From NCBI RefSeq assembly GCF_902859805.1, contig NZ_CADIKC010000017.1, forward strand, positions 57,597-121,596: a stretch of 64,000 nucleotides of DNA. The letters run 5' to 3'. Both the position numbers and the translations under genes were made by a program. This DNA is from Paraburkholderia sediminicola (GTDB taxonomy: Bacteria; Pseudomonadota; Gammaproteobacteria; Burkholderiales; Burkholderiaceae). Positions 50,639-60,561 of the stretch are shown one piece after another; positions within the stretch are counted from its first letter, which is position 1, and each line of letters starts with the position of its first letter. Below the pieces are notes generated by a model, which did not search any database, was not told where the DNA came from, and saw nothing but the letters and a program-made list of their open reading frames with translations.

Positions 50639-52192
50639 ATGGATCTCGCCCATCTGCTCCACCGTTCCGCGATGCAATTCCCAGAGAGGCCCCTGTGGGT
50701 CACACCGGAAACGTCGATCCCCTACGCGGAAGCCGCACGACGCGCCAACAGGATTGCGACTAGCCTGCTTCAGGGTGGTCAGCAACGTGACCGTGTGGCC
50801 ATACTGTCCGTGAACCGCTTCGAGCATTTCGAGATGTTCCTTGCAGCACTGAATGCCGGGATGGCAGCTACACCGTTCAATCCCAAGCTTCACGTCGACG
50901 AATTGAGCTTCATGATCGAAGATTCGACGCCAGCATTCTTCGTCTTTTCGCCTGAGTTCGCTGTAACAGTCAAGACGCTTCGTGCCCGGCATACCTGTGT
51001 GCAGCACTGGATCTGCATGGATCCCGTCGCCGGCTTCGAGTACTACGGTAACCTGATGGAAGGCGTTGGCGATGCTCGGCCAGACCTGCTGATCGACCCC
51101 GACGAGGTGGCTTGGCTGTTCTATACGTCCGGGACGACGGGGAAGCCCAAGGGATGCATGGAAACGCACCGGAACCTAGTCAACATGGTGACGGGCAGGC
51201 TGCTGAGTATCCTGAGCGACGTTGATGAAACGGACAGGATCATCCATTTCGCACCGATGGCCCATGCAACCACCAGCGTGGGTCTCTCACATCTGGCCAG
51301 GGGCGCCGCACAGATCTTCCCCGGCCTGGAGAAGTTCGACCCGCCCAAGGTTCTTGAGGCGGTGGAGCGTTTCGGGGCCACGTCGAGCTTTATGGCGCCA
51401 ACCATGGTGCAGATGCTACTGAACTGCCCCGATCTCGAAAGCTACAACGTTAAAACCCTTAAAAATATTCTCTGCGGTGGTGGGCCACTGTATGCAGAGG
51501 TGCTGCGTCGCGCGATCGAGGTGTTCGGACCGATCATCGGACAGGGGTATGGACAGAGCGAGGCTCCGAGCGGCGTGTGTGGGATGCACAAATCCGAGTA
51601 CGACCTGAACTCGCCCGACGGACTCGGGAAACTCGGATCCGTCGGCCGCGAGAGCCTGGGGGTCCGGGTCCGTATCGTGGACGAACACGGAAAAGAAGTC
51701 GCACCGAACGTTGCCGGCGAAATCACTGTTCGCGGAGACATCGTGTTTCCGGGTTACTGGCGGCGCAAGGAAGCGACGGACGAAGTCCTAAAGAACGGGT
51801 GGCTGCACACCGGGGACGTCGGCTACCGAGACGACAGGGGTTATATCTTCATCACCGATCGCGTGAAGGACATGATCATTTCAGGAGGTTCGAACATCTA
51901 CCCGCGCGAAGTGGAGGAAGTACTCCTGCAGCATGAAGCCATCGCCGAAGCATGCGTCGTTGGTGTTCCGGACGGTGTATGGGGGGAAGCCGTACAGGCA
52001 GTGGTTGTTCTACGGGAAAACGCGGCCATATCGCCCGACGATGTAATCGAGTTTTGCCGTAGCCGGCTCGCCTCCTACAAGAAGCCAAAGGCCGTCGATT
52101 TCGTTGACCACCTTCCGAAAAACGCGTACGGCAAGATCCTCAAGAAAGAGGTCAAGGCGCGCTACTGGCAGTCCGCTACCGGCGCTATCTGA
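50639..52192 (+). CDS. Acyl-CoA synthetase (AMP-forming)
   Basis: A 517-residue ANL-family ligase that adenylates a carboxylic acid and joins it to CoA. The motif YTSGTTGKPKG (about 161-171), YGQSEA (about 305), the hinge TGDVGYRDDRGYIFITDRVKDMIISGGSNIYPREVE (about 390-425) and the final Lys in NAYGKILKKE (about 500) are all present, so it should be active. The start ATG at 50639 follows the preceding crotonase by four bases. The operon order crotonase-ligase-CoA-transferase suggests activation of an unusual acid. Confidence 0.92.
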   Translation: MDLAHLLHRSAMQFPERPLWVTPETSIPYAEAARRANRIATSLLQGGQQRDRVAILSVNRFEHFEMFLAALNAGMAATPFNPKLHVDELSFMIEDSTPAFFVFSPEFAVTVKTLRARHTCVQHWICMDPVAGFEYYGNLMEGVGDARPDLLIDPDEVAWLFYTSGTTGKPKGCMETHRNLVNMVTGRLLSILSDVDETDRIIHFAPMAHATTSVGLSHLARGAAQIFPGLEKFDPPKVLEAVERFGATSSFMAPTMVQMLLNCPDLESYNVKTLKNILCGGGPLYAEVLRRAIEVFGPIIGQGYGQSEAPSGVCGMHKSEYDLNSPDGLGKLGSVGRESLGVRVRIVDEHGKEVAPNVAGEITVRGDIVFPGYWRRKEATDEVLKNGWLHTGDVGYRDDRGYIFITDRVKDMIISGGSNIYPREVEEVLLQHEAIAEACVVGVPDGVWGEAVQAVVVLRENAAISPDDVIEFCRSRLASYKKPKAVDFVDHLPKNAYGKILKKEVKARYWQSATGAI

Positions 52193-52200
52193 TAGCCACC

Positions 52201-53382
52201 ATGAGCGTACTCAACAATATTCGCGTGCTTGATTTCGGACGCTATGTTGCCGGCCCCTACTGTGCCACACTGCTGGCGGAATTCGGAGCAGAGGTCATCC
52301 GTATCGAGAAGATCGGCGGCAGCGAGGACCGGTTCCTGCTGCCTGCACTGGAGACTGGCGAGGGAGCCCTGTTCCTGCAAATGAGCCGGAACAAGAAGTC
52401 CATGACGCTCGATCCAATGAAGGACGAAGGCCGCGAAGTCGTCAAGCGGCTTGTCGCGACGGCCGACGTAGTCGTGGCGAATCTCCCTCCCTCAACACTG
52501 AAGGCGATGGGGCTCGACTTCGCCTCAATCTCTGCCGCCAATCCCAGAACGATCCTTACGTTGGCGACGGGATTCGGTCAAAGCGGGCCAATGGCCGGTC
52601 ATCTTGCGTTCGATTCGATCGGGCAGGCGATGTCGGGCGGCGTTTATCTGAGCGGCCACGAAGGACAGCCGAGTCGCACCCAGATTCTCTGGTGCGACTT
52701 CGGCACAGCGCTTCACTGCGCGTACGGCACGGCAATGGCGCTAATTGCGCGCGAAACGACGGGGCGTGGCCAGGTGGTTGACAGTTCGCTCTTCGCGACA
52801 GCCGCAATGCTAGGTAGCGCATTCGCAATGGAAGCAGAGCTGACAGGACGAGACCGGGTTGGCGTCGGCAATCGCAGCTTCGCCGCCGCGCCGGCGGATA
52901 TATTTGCGACGAAAGACGGCTGGATCATCTGTCAGGTGGTCGGCAAACCGCTGTTCGAACGCTGGGCTGCGCTGATGGAAGAACCCGGCTGGCTGGACGA
53001 CGAACGCTGCAGATCGGACGATTCGCGCGCCCTGAATGGCGGCATCATCAGCGATCGCATGCAGCTGTGGTGCCAGAGCCGAACGAGCTCCGATGCGTTG
53101 ACCGAGCTCGCAGCGGCGAGAATCCCCGCAGGTCCGGTTCTCCGGCCTGGTGAGCTGGTCAGGCATCCGCAAGCCGAGGCAACTGGTCTCTTCGAGTGGA
53201 TCGACTACGGCACCCCTCCCCGTACTGTTCCTCTCGCGCGCGCACCTGTGTTCCTTTCGGAGACCCCGGGCGGGATCCGTGAGAAGCCGGCCATGCTGGG
53301 CGAGCACACGGATGCGATCCTTCGCTCGCTCGGTTACGCCGCGGAAGAGATCGACGTGTTCCGCTCGCAACGGGTCATCTGA
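52201..53382 (+). CDS. CaiB/BaiF-family CoA-transferase
   Basis: 393 residues of a class III CoA-transferase: RVLDFGRYVAGPYCATLLAEFGAEVIRIEK at the start, the mid segment GQAMSGGVYLSG, and WCDFGTALHCAYG with the likely catalytic Asp at about 165. These enzymes swap CoA between acyl groups (for example formyl-CoA, carnitinyl-CoA, succinyl-CoA). It is the third gene of the operon, eight bases after the ligase. The length agrees with the family. Confidence 0.92.
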   Translation: MSVLNNIRVLDFGRYVAGPYCATLLAEFGAEVIRIEKIGGSEDRFLLPALETGEGALFLQMSRNKKSMTLDPMKDEGREVVKRLVATADVVVANLPPSTLKAMGLDFASISAANPRTILTLATGFGQSGPMAGHLAFDSIGQAMSGGVYLSGHEGQPSRTQILWCDFGTALHCAYGTAMALIARETTGRGQVVDSSLFATAAMLGSAFAMEAELTGRDRVGVGNRSFAAAPADIFATKDGWIICQVVGKPLFERWAALMEEPGWLDDERCRSDDSRALNGGIISDRMQLWCQSRTSSDALTELAAARIPAGPVLRPGELVRHPQAEATGLFEWIDYGTPPRTVPLARAPVFLSETPGGIREKPAMLGEHTDAILRSLGYAAEEIDVFRSQRVI

Positions 53383-54193
53383 ATTTTCGTCCAGAAATGT
53401 CCGGACCCGCAGGGTGCGGAGTTCACCGGTCAGATGGCAGACGGCCTAACGAGCCGGTCCGCAACCGTATTCAAAAGGACCGTCGCGAACAGAGCCGCAG
53501 TCTCCGGCTCAATGCGCCCCGAAATCCATCTCACGATTTTCCGATCACTGGCATTGCCGATCTGCTCTTGAGCGGAGGCTGCAAGGCGTCGTTCCTGAAC
53601 CTTCGCGGTCGTTGCGTACGGGCATGAAAAAAACGTGAGCAGCCGGCGAAGGCATCCTGACGGGGTCGATCTGAACAGATCGGAACGGGTGGCGATCGAG
53701 GTATGCCGAAAACATCTGTGTGATCGCTTCCCGCAAGAGTGAGTGTCCCTTGTGGGTTGGCTTGGCGCGTTCGCCGTCATATTCCCATGGCTGTTGGGTT
53801 TAACGCAGTGTCTCCGTCTGGGTAGGCAACCGCGCTTAAGAGATGAAGCGCCGGCGCGGCGGCGTTCAGTCCATCGCGCTACACAACACGCTCGAGCGCG
53901 CGTACCTGCTCGCGGACGACGGAGTCCACGCCAACCTGCCGAAACAGGCACTGCCGCTCAACCCTACGCCCGAGAACATAATATCGTTGCCGCCCGACGC
54001 GATGCTGCATCCTGCGCATCATTGCTTCCTCGCCGCAGTGTTTCGTCCCTTCGACGGTAACATGCCGCGCGCTGTGTAAGCGCCCGGGATCACCCTCAAG
54101 ACGCCGTACAACCGGCTCGCGCTGATACGCGAGCCGAATTCCTCCTTAGGCTTCCGAACGCGAAAGCGGCGCCTGCTGCCCGACTGGGCGGCG
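53383..54193. other. Gene-poor stretch with possible remnants
   Basis: No gene is well supported. A minus-strand frame near 53545-53740 (LREAITQMFSAYLDRHPFRSVQ) and a plus-strand frame at 53843-54079 (YLLADDGVHANLPKQALPLNP) look partly protein-like but lack ribosome sites and family motifs; both may be gene fragments. The transcripts of the CoA-transferase (plus) and the chemoreceptor (minus) converge here. Confidence 0.5.
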
Positions 54194-55993
54194 TCAGACG
54201 ACCCTGAACAGTCCGACCGTCGACGCGAGCGCGTTCGCCTGCGTCTGGAGCGTCGTCGCGGCGGCGGTCGATTGCTCGACGAGCGCTGCGTTCTGCTGCA
54301 CCATCTCGTCGAGCTGCGTGACCGCGCGGTTCACTTCCTGGATGCCGCGCGTCTGCTCGTTCGCCGCTTGCGTGATCTCCGAGATGATCGTCGTCACGTT
54401 CGTAACGTTGGACACGATCTCACGCATCGTCTCGCCGGCCTCGCGCACCTGCTCCGAGCCTGCGGACACGCTCGCCACTGTCGACTCGACCAGCACCTTC
54501 ACCTCGCGCGCGGCCTGCGCGCTGCGCTGCGCGAGGCTGCGGACTTCCTGCGCGACGACCGCGAAGCCACGGCCCTGCTCACCCGCACGCGCGGCTTCCA
54601 CGGCCGCGTTCAGCGCCAGGATGTTGGTCTGGAACGCGATCCCGTCGATCACCCCGATGATGTCGCCGATCCGCCCTGACGCCTCCTCGATCGTGCCCAT
54701 CGTCGCGACGACGGCCGATACGACCGTGCCCCCGCGCGACGCGATCCGCGATGCCGCTGCCGCGCGTTCGTCGGCCTTGCCGGCCGCCGCCGCTGACTGG
54801 CCGACCGTGGCGGTAATCTCTGCCATCGACGCAGCCGTTTCCTCAAGGCTCGCGGCCGCCGATTCGGTACGCGACGACAGATCCTGATTGCCCGCCGCGA
54901 TCTCGTTTGCGGCCGTGCGCACCGATTCGCTCGCGTCGCGGATCTGCCGCATTACGTCGTTCAGCTTGTCGACGAATCTGTTGAACGAACGCGCGATGTC
55001 CGCGACCTCGTCGTGGCCGTCGGCCGGCAGGCGCTGCGTCAGGTCGCCGGCGCCGGAGCCGATCGCTGCCATTGCCTGGCGCACCTGCGACAGTCGGCGG
55101 AACGCGGTCGCGGTGATTGCGCCGACGACCAGCGACGCGACGCTGACAATCACGACCAGCGTGATCAGCGACGCGGTCAGCAGCGAGCGCATCCCAGCCG
55201 TCGCGTCCGCCTTGTCGAGTGCGACGAGCGCATACCAGTCAGTGCCCGGCACCGGCTGCGCCCGCACCAGCTTCGTCTTGCCGCCGACGCTCATCTCCAC
55301 GGGCCCGCTTGCGCTCGCCAGCGCCGCACCGCTTACGCCGCCGAGATCGGGCAACACGTCGGTGACCGGTTTCAGCGTGAGCTTCGGGTCAGGATGCGCG
55401 ACGATGTGGCCGCTGCTGTCGATCAGCATGCCGAAGCTGGCAGGCGTCGGATGGATCGACTTCACATTGGCGATCACGCTGTCGATCGCGACGTCTCCTG
55501 CCACGACGCCCTTCAGCGCGCCGTCACGCACGATCGGTACGGCGAACGTGACGATGAGGCGGCCGGTGGCCCCGTCCACGTAAGGCGGCTCGACAACCGG
55601 CTTGCCGGCTTGCGCGGCCTGCTTGTACCACGGGCGGCCGGTCGGGTCGTAGTCGGGCGGGATGCCGGTCGGATCTGAGAACCTGAACACCTTGTCCGCG
55701 TAGCCCGCGTAGACATTCGTGAAACCACCCGCCGCGGCCACCTGCCTGAACACCGGGAGCGGATCGGGAGCCAGCGCGGCGTCCTGCAGCGACACGATCA
55801 TCCGGCTCTTCGTCACGACCCAGTCGGCGATCCCGACCACGTGGCCGCTCGCGACGGAGCTCAGATGCCGGTCGATCGCGTCGTCGTTGTAGGACCGTGC
55901 GATGAAATAGTTGATGAGGGTGGAGGCAACGAGCGCAAATACGACAATGGCGACACTCGCAGCAAGGATACGAGCGCGGATGGACGAGAACAT
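54194..55993 (-). CDS. Methyl-accepting chemotaxis protein with dCache sensor
   Basis: A 599-residue chemoreceptor: membrane helix 1 (8-30), a double Cache periplasmic domain (about 35-275, with DPTGRPWYKQAAQAG, PPYVDGATGRLIVTFAVPI and GVVAGDVAIDSV), membrane helix 2 (about 278-305), a HAMP domain (about 305-355) and the MCP signalling domain with the hairpin tip IIGVIDGIAFQTNILALNAAVEAARAGEQGRGFAVVAQEVR. The NWETF tether is absent. Many dCache receptors bind amino acids or organic acids, which fits the adjacent permease and catabolic genes, but the ligand is unknown. Confidence 0.94.
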   Translation of the reverse strand: MFSSIRARILAASVAIVVFALVASTLINYFIARSYNDDAIDRHLSSVASGHVVGIADWVVTKSRMIVSLQDAALAPDPLPVFRQVAAAGGFTNVYAGYADKVFRFSDPTGIPPDYDPTGRPWYKQAAQAGKPVVEPPYVDGATGRLIVTFAVPIVRDGALKGVVAGDVAIDSVIANVKSIHPTPASFGMLIDSSGHIVAHPDPKLTLKPVTDVLPDLGGVSGAALASASGPVEMSVGGKTKLVRAQPVPGTDWYALVALDKADATAGMRSLLTASLITLVVIVSVASLVVGAITATAFRRLSQVRQAMAAIGSGAGDLTQRLPADGHDEVADIARSFNRFVDKLNDVMRQIRDASESVRTAANEIAAGNQDLSSRTESAAASLEETAASMAEITATVGQSAAAAGKADERAAAASRIASRGGTVVSAVVATMGTIEEASGRIGDIIGVIDGIAFQTNILALNAAVEAARAGEQGRGFAVVAQEVRSLAQRSAQAAREVKVLVESTVASVSAGSEQVREAGETMREIVSNVTNVTTIISEITQAANEQTRGIQEVNRAVTQLDEMVQQNAALVEQSTAAATTLQTQANALASTVGLFRVV

Positions 55994-56374
55994 GGCAACG
56001 ATCCTGTAAGGGCGGGTAAACGTCCAGTGGACGAATTTGTCAGGGTAAGCGGCAAACTCGCGAGTTATTTGAAAATTTTATGAACGTCTACCATCCGCAA
56101 ATCGAGGGATCGATAAAGCAGGGCTTCCTCCTGGCGGGGCAGCGTCCTGAGCAAAGCAACGGGATACGAATGACATTCGCGCCGGGCGGCTTCACCAGCG
56201 GATACAGTCTGGCGGCCGCAATTGATACGTTCGATTGCGCCGCCACAATGGATTATTGTTCATTCGAAATCCTTATTATATTCGTCGCGTCTCTCAGGCT
56301 GAATCCCAATGCGAAACGTCCAGCCAGACGGAACGCGCGAGACGAAAGTCCGCACGCGCTCCGCCATTGCAGCG
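55994..56374. other. Intergenic stretch
   Basis: About 380 bases between the chemoreceptor start and the permease end, both on the minus strand. It should contain the chemoreceptor promoter. No gene, clear terminator or repeat is seen. Confidence 0.5.
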
Positions 56375-57793
56375 CTACCTCATTTTTCTCCCGATAGCCG
56401 CGAATACTGTGGGACGCCTTGACCTGAGCCGGTTGGCGTAAGCAATTCCGCCAATCAGCGAGGCAAAAATGATGGCGAGCAGGCATTGCGCGACTCTCAG
56501 ATTGCCGGTCAGCATCTCGATATTGCTGATCGCAAGCCAGCCTGTCATGACAAGGCCGACGAGACTCGCCGCGGGCGCATACATCGTCTTCCATCGTCCC
56601 GGATGTACGCGACTGCGTCGAAAGAAGAGAATGACCGACAGGGACGTCAGGATCTGCAACAGGATGAGCGTGAACCCAGTGATGCCCACCAGCGCAGCAT
56701 AGGCCGTAAACGGGTCGGCGCCTGTCACGGTCAGGACAGTGACTGAAACAACGCCCAGAACAGAGACAAGAAGCGAAGCCCGATACGGAGAGCCGTGCCG
56801 GCTGTGAATCGCACCGAGCCCGGGCGGCAGTACACCATCGATACTCAGCGAATAGATATAGCGCGCGAGGATGTTGTGCAACGCAAGCTGGCAGGCGAAC
56901 ATGCTCGTGCACATCAGTACGCTCACCGCGGCCTGCCCGACATGTCCGAGGTATCCCGCTATGCTGTCCAGCGCAGCCGTCGCAGGCTCGCTGCCTGCCT
57001 TGGCGAGCGCGCCTGCGGGACCGTACGCGACGATAAAGAAGTACGTGGCCGAGACAAACACACATGCCATGATGATGATCGAGAGATACGTCGCCCGCGG
57101 CACCGTTACTTCCGGGTCTCTCGCTTCCTCGCGAAATACGGCTGTCGCCTCAAAGCCCGCAAAGCACGTGACGCCAAACAGGATCGCGAGTCCAACGGAC
57201 CCCGACATGACGGCTGTCGGAGAAAGCCAGACAGGAGACAGGAAGGAATACCCTTTGGTCAGTGCGATTGCGCCTTCCCAGACCGCCACGAGCAGGATCT
57301 CGCACACCAGGGCCAACGTGAGAACCCGTGCCGACAGTGTGATACGAAAGTATCCCAGAACGGATACGACCGCCCAGAGGATAATTGCCCACAACCACCA
57401 TGTTTCCTCGCTCTTTCCGGTCAAATGCGTGGCGAAGGATCCGATGATAACGCCCGCATAAGGGTAGCCTCCCATAATGAAAAACGCGTACGCGAGCATT
57501 GCCATGAATGCCGAACCGAGGCCGGTACACGGCCCCAGACCGACAGTGATATATGCGTAATAGGCACCGGCATTGGGCACGTGCCGCGACATTGTCGTGA
57601 ATCCGACCGAAAACAGGAGCATGAGGATCGCCACCGCGACGAACGTCACGGGCGCCCCCAATCCGTTTCCGTACGCGATGATGATCGGAATCAGCCCTAC
57701 CACCACCGCCAGCGGCGCGTTATACGCAAGCACCGTAAAGACGATGTCCAGTGTTCCAAGTCGACCAGTGAGCGTTGCACACTCTGTGTCCAT
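56375..57793 (-). CDS. APC-family amino acid/amine permease
   Basis: 472 residues from the ATG at 57793, chosen because AAGGAGA lies eight bases upstream; the frame opens at 57874 and would overlap the previous gene. About twelve membrane helices follow the APC pattern: an early conserved GLIPIIIAYGNGLGAPV, then FTTMSRHVPNAGAYYAYI in helix 3, and FAGFEATAVFREEARDPEVTVPRATY. It resembles transporters for amino acids, polyamines or ethanolamine. It is the last gene of a minus-strand cluster with an aldehyde dehydrogenase upstream, so it may import the amine or amino acid that the cluster degrades. Confidence 0.88.
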   Translation of the reverse strand: MDTECATLTGRLGTLDIVFTVLAYNAPLAVVVGLIPIIIAYGNGLGAPVTFVAVAILMLLFSVGFTTMSRHVPNAGAYYAYITVGLGPCTGLGSAFMAMLAYAFFIMGGYPYAGVIIGSFATHLTGKSEETWWLWAIILWAVVSVLGYFRITLSARVLTLALVCEILLVAVWEGAIALTKGYSFLSPVWLSPTAVMSGSVGLAILFGVTCFAGFEATAVFREEARDPEVTVPRATYLSIIIMACVFVSATYFFIVAYGPAGALAKAGSEPATAALDSIAGYLGHVGQAAVSVLMCTSMFACQLALHNILARYIYSLSIDGVLPPGLGAIHSRHGSPYRASLLVSVLGVVSVTVLTVTGADPFTAYAALVGITGFTLILLQILTSLSVILFFRRSRVHPGRWKTMYAPAASLVGLVMTGWLAISNIEMLTGNLRVAQCLLAIIFASLIGGIAYANRLRSRRPTVFAAIGRKMR

Positions 57794-57870
57794 GTTCGGC
57801 GTCTCCTTCTGCACAACGGCTTGTAACTGCTCCACCAAAAGCTCTCCTCTGTATTTTTCTGTATCACACT

Positions 57871-59373
57871 TCATGACTTCGCTGCACCAGCTGATGCAGG
57901 ACCAGCGATACCCGATGTTTCCACCTGATTTTGTTTTGTCATGCTCCTGGACGTTGCTCCCTGGGCCGCGGCCCCCTTTTCGATATTGAGAATCTTCAGC
58001 TGCATGACGCCCTTCAGACCTTCAATTCCATTCTCGTGCCCGATTCCCGACTCTTTCGCGCCTCCGAAAGGAACATCGGGCGCCAGGTTGAGGTGTCTGT
58101 TGACCCAGGCCGTGCCGACCTCGAGCCGCCGGGCGACTTCCGCGCCCTTGCGATAATCGGATGACCACACCGTGGCACCCAGTCCGAATGGTGTAGCGTT
58201 CGCGCGCTCGATGACCTCATCGACCGTATCGTAAGAGAGAACGGGCAGGACAGGACCAAACTGCTCCGATCTCACGAGTTCCGCATCGTCCGTGAGTCCG
58301 CGAACGATGGTAGGCGCAATGAAGTATCCGGGCCCGTCTGTCGAACAGCCTCCCGCGATGACGGCACCCTCCAATCTCGCGCTCTCGATCAGTTTCAGCA
58401 CCTTCTCGTACTGCTGCTGGTTCTGAAGCGGCCCCATCTGGGTTTTCTCGTCCAGCCCATCCCCGACAATAACCGACCGGGCCAGTTCTGCAAGTTCGTC
58501 AAAAAAACCGTCGAGCATGCTTGCCGGCACGTACACACGCTTGGCCGCAAGACATACCTGCCCCGCGTTGACCATGGCTGCTTCGAACACCTTGCGGGCG
58601 ACCTTGCCGACCTCTGCGTCATCCAGCACGATAGCCGCGTCATTCCCGCCGAGCTCGAGAGTCAATCGCTTCAGGGATTGCGCGGCGGCCTGCATCACCC
58701 TCTTCCCGGTTTCGGTCGAGCCCGTAAAGCCGACCTTGGATATGTCCGGATGTGTGGTCAGTCGCGAGCCGAGATCATTTGCGTCAACGATGACGTTCAA
58801 TACTCCAGGCGGCAGGATGTCGGCAGCCACCTCGCCGAGCAGCAAGGTAGTCAGTGGCGTGGTCGGTGCTGGCTTCGCCACGATGGTGTTCCCCGCAATC
58901 AGCCCTGGCGCTATCTTGCTGACCAGAAGGCTGAACGGGAAATTCCAGGGGGTGATCGCGGCGATGACCCCGAGGGGCACGTGTTCCTGAACGATCTGCT
59001 CCCGTTCGTTGTCCCTCAGTACGACGGGTGGGCAGTCCAGCGTGGCGTAGTAGCGGATGCGGACCAGGCCGCCCGACACCTCCGATCGCGCCTGTCGTAA
59101 CGGCTTGCCCTGTTCCAGCGTGAGCAGCCGTGCGAACTCCTCGGTGCGCGCCTCTATCGCGTCACACAGGCGCTTAAGGAACGCGCCTCGCTGCTGGAAG
59201 CTCAGACGTGCCCACCCCGGCTGACTGCGCTTTGCCGCATCGACGGCCACCTCAAGCTGCTGCGCGCTTGCGCGCCCACATGTAGCAAACGGCATCGCCG
59301 TCGCCGGATTCACGACATCGAGCGAATAGTCGCCCTCAACGAGTTTGCCGTCTATCAGCATTTTCAATTGCAT
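57871..59373 (-). CDS. NAD(P)-dependent aldehyde dehydrogenase (semialdehyde type)
   Basis: A 500-residue aldehyde dehydrogenase of the kind annotated as succinate-semialdehyde dehydrogenase. Seen are LLTLEQGKPLRQAR (about 85-98), TPWNFPFSLLVSKIAPGLIAGNT (about 140-162), GFTGSTETGKRV (about 215), the catalytic Glu in LELGGNDAA (about 246) and the catalytic Cys in NAGQVCLAAKRVYV (about 280). The last 35 residues (after IEKGAAAQG) are a Ser/Gln/Ala-rich tail not usual for the family. It precedes the permease gene by 77 bases and fits oxidation of an aldehyde formed from an amine. Confidence 0.92.
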   Translation of the reverse strand: MQLKMLIDGKLVEGDYSLDVVNPATAMPFATCGRASAQQLEVAVDAAKRSQPGWARLSFQQRGAFLKRLCDAIEARTEEFARLLTLEQGKPLRQARSEVSGGLVRIRYYATLDCPPVVLRDNEREQIVQEHVPLGVIAAITPWNFPFSLLVSKIAPGLIAGNTIVAKPAPTTPLTTLLLGEVAADILPPGVLNVIVDANDLGSRLTTHPDISKVGFTGSTETGKRVMQAAAQSLKRLTLELGGNDAAIVLDDAEVGKVARKVFEAAMVNAGQVCLAAKRVYVPASMLDGFFDELAELARSVIVGDGLDEKTQMGPLQNQQQYEKVLKLIESARLEGAVIAGGCSTDGPGYFIAPTIVRGLTDDAELVRSEQFGPVLPVLSYDTVDEVIERANATPFGLGATVWSSDYRKGAEVARRLEVGTAWVNRHLNLAPDVPFGGAKESGIGHENGIEGLKGVMQLKILNIEKGAAAQGATSRSMTKQNQVETSGIAGPASAGAAKS

Positions 59374-59450
59374 GGTGTCACTGTCTCCAGATTGGTAACC
59401 GACGGGCTGGCGCGATCGTCCCCTGTCGCCCGGACGTCTGAGCGCATCGG

Positions 59451-60326
59451 TCAGAGGAACGGCGGCTCGTTTCGCCAGTCGAAGAAGTCAGGCATGTCGG
59501 TCGACACCCGATCGGGGAACCGGGCATGGCGCTTTTCAAGGAACGCGCTCACCCCCTCCGCGGCGTCCCTGGAGCGCCCGCGCGACTGGACCGCGCGGCT
59601 GTCGAGCCGGTGCGCCTCCATCGGGTGGCTCGCCCCCGCCATCCTCCATATCATTTGCCGTGAGATCGCTGCGGAGACAGGAGCTACGTTGTCGGCGATT
59701 TCGCGCGCAAGCGCATATGCCGCCGGCAGCAGGTCCTCTGGCGCATGAACGGACCGCACCAGGCCGCGGGTCAACGCTTCGTCAGCGTCGAAGACGCGGC
59801 CCGTGCAGCACCACTCGAGCGCGGCAGACGTGCCCACCACCCGCGACAGAAACCACGACGATGCCGCTTCGGGCGTGATGCCGCGTCGCCCGAAAACAAA
59901 GCCAAATCTGGCATGGGTTGAGGCGAGCCGGATATCCATGGGTAGCTGCATCGTCATCCCGATGCCGACGGCTGCGCCGTTGACTGCACCGATGACCGGC
60001 TTGAGGCTTCGAAAGATACGCAACGCCACAAGACCGCCGCTGTCGCGGTGCACGGTATCGACATCGGCGTCGTGCCGTTCGTCGTAGTTGAAGCTCTTTG
60101 CGCCCGACGACAGATCCGCGCCCGCGCAAAACGCACGGCCCGCCCCCGTGAAGACCACGCAGCGTACGTCATCGTCCGCGTCCGTGGTGTCGAGCGCGGT
60201 GATGATCTCCTGCATCATCGTATCCGTGAAGGCATTGAGTTTCTCGGGACGATGAAGCGTGACCGTGGCGATGCCGTTTTCGACGGCGTAGCGCAACGTT
60301 TCGAATTGCGGAGAAATCGCGGGCAT
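59451..60326 (-). CDS. Enoyl-CoA hydratase family protein
   Basis: A 291-residue crotonase-fold protein. FTGAGRAFCAGADLSSGAKS (about 60-78) and VNGAAVGIGMTMQLPMDIRLAS (about 115-136) build the oxyanion hole, and FVFGRRGITPEAASSWFL (about 143-160) contains a Glu in the usual catalytic region. It is longer than classical hydratases by about 25 residues. It lies between the thiolase and the aldehyde dehydrogenase on the same strand and probably hydrates an enoyl-CoA in the same pathway. Confidence 0.88.
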   Translation of the reverse strand: MPAISPQFETLRYAVENGIATVTLHRPEKLNAFTDTMMQEIITALDTTDADDDVRCVVFTGAGRAFCAGADLSSGAKSFNYDERHDADVDTVHRDSGGLVALRIFRSLKPVIGAVNGAAVGIGMTMQLPMDIRLASTHARFGFVFGRRGITPEAASSWFLSRVVGTSAALEWCCTGRVFDADEALTRGLVRSVHAPEDLLPAAYALAREIADNVAPVSAAISRQMIWRMAGASHPMEAHRLDSRAVQSRGRSRDAAEGVSAFLEKRHARFPDRVSTDMPDFFDWRNEPPFL

Positions 60327-60561
60327 GGACAGCCTCTCGAGAATGGTGAAGCGTGCGCCGCGCGTATGCCGCAGCGTGAAAGTACGTCAGCTCATGACTG
60401 TCACGATCCAGTCGGATCCAGTAGGGCCGCACAGCAACGCGATACTGGACCCGCCGTCTCGTTGCCGGAAAATCACCCGCTGCGCCACGCAGTCATCCCG
60501 GCATGGCGCGAATGCGGGTGATACGCGGGCACAGCGTCGGCGTCATCGACACATGGCATGC

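Noticed and set aside
53545..53736. Minus-strand ORF beginning MREAITQMFSAYLDRHPF
   Set aside because: Partly protein-like, but short, without ribosome site or neighbours that explain it; left as a possible fragment.
56795..57826. 343-codon plus-strand frame opposite the permease
   Set aside because: Very Arg/His/Gln/Asp-rich antisense frame of a membrane protein gene, a known artefact.
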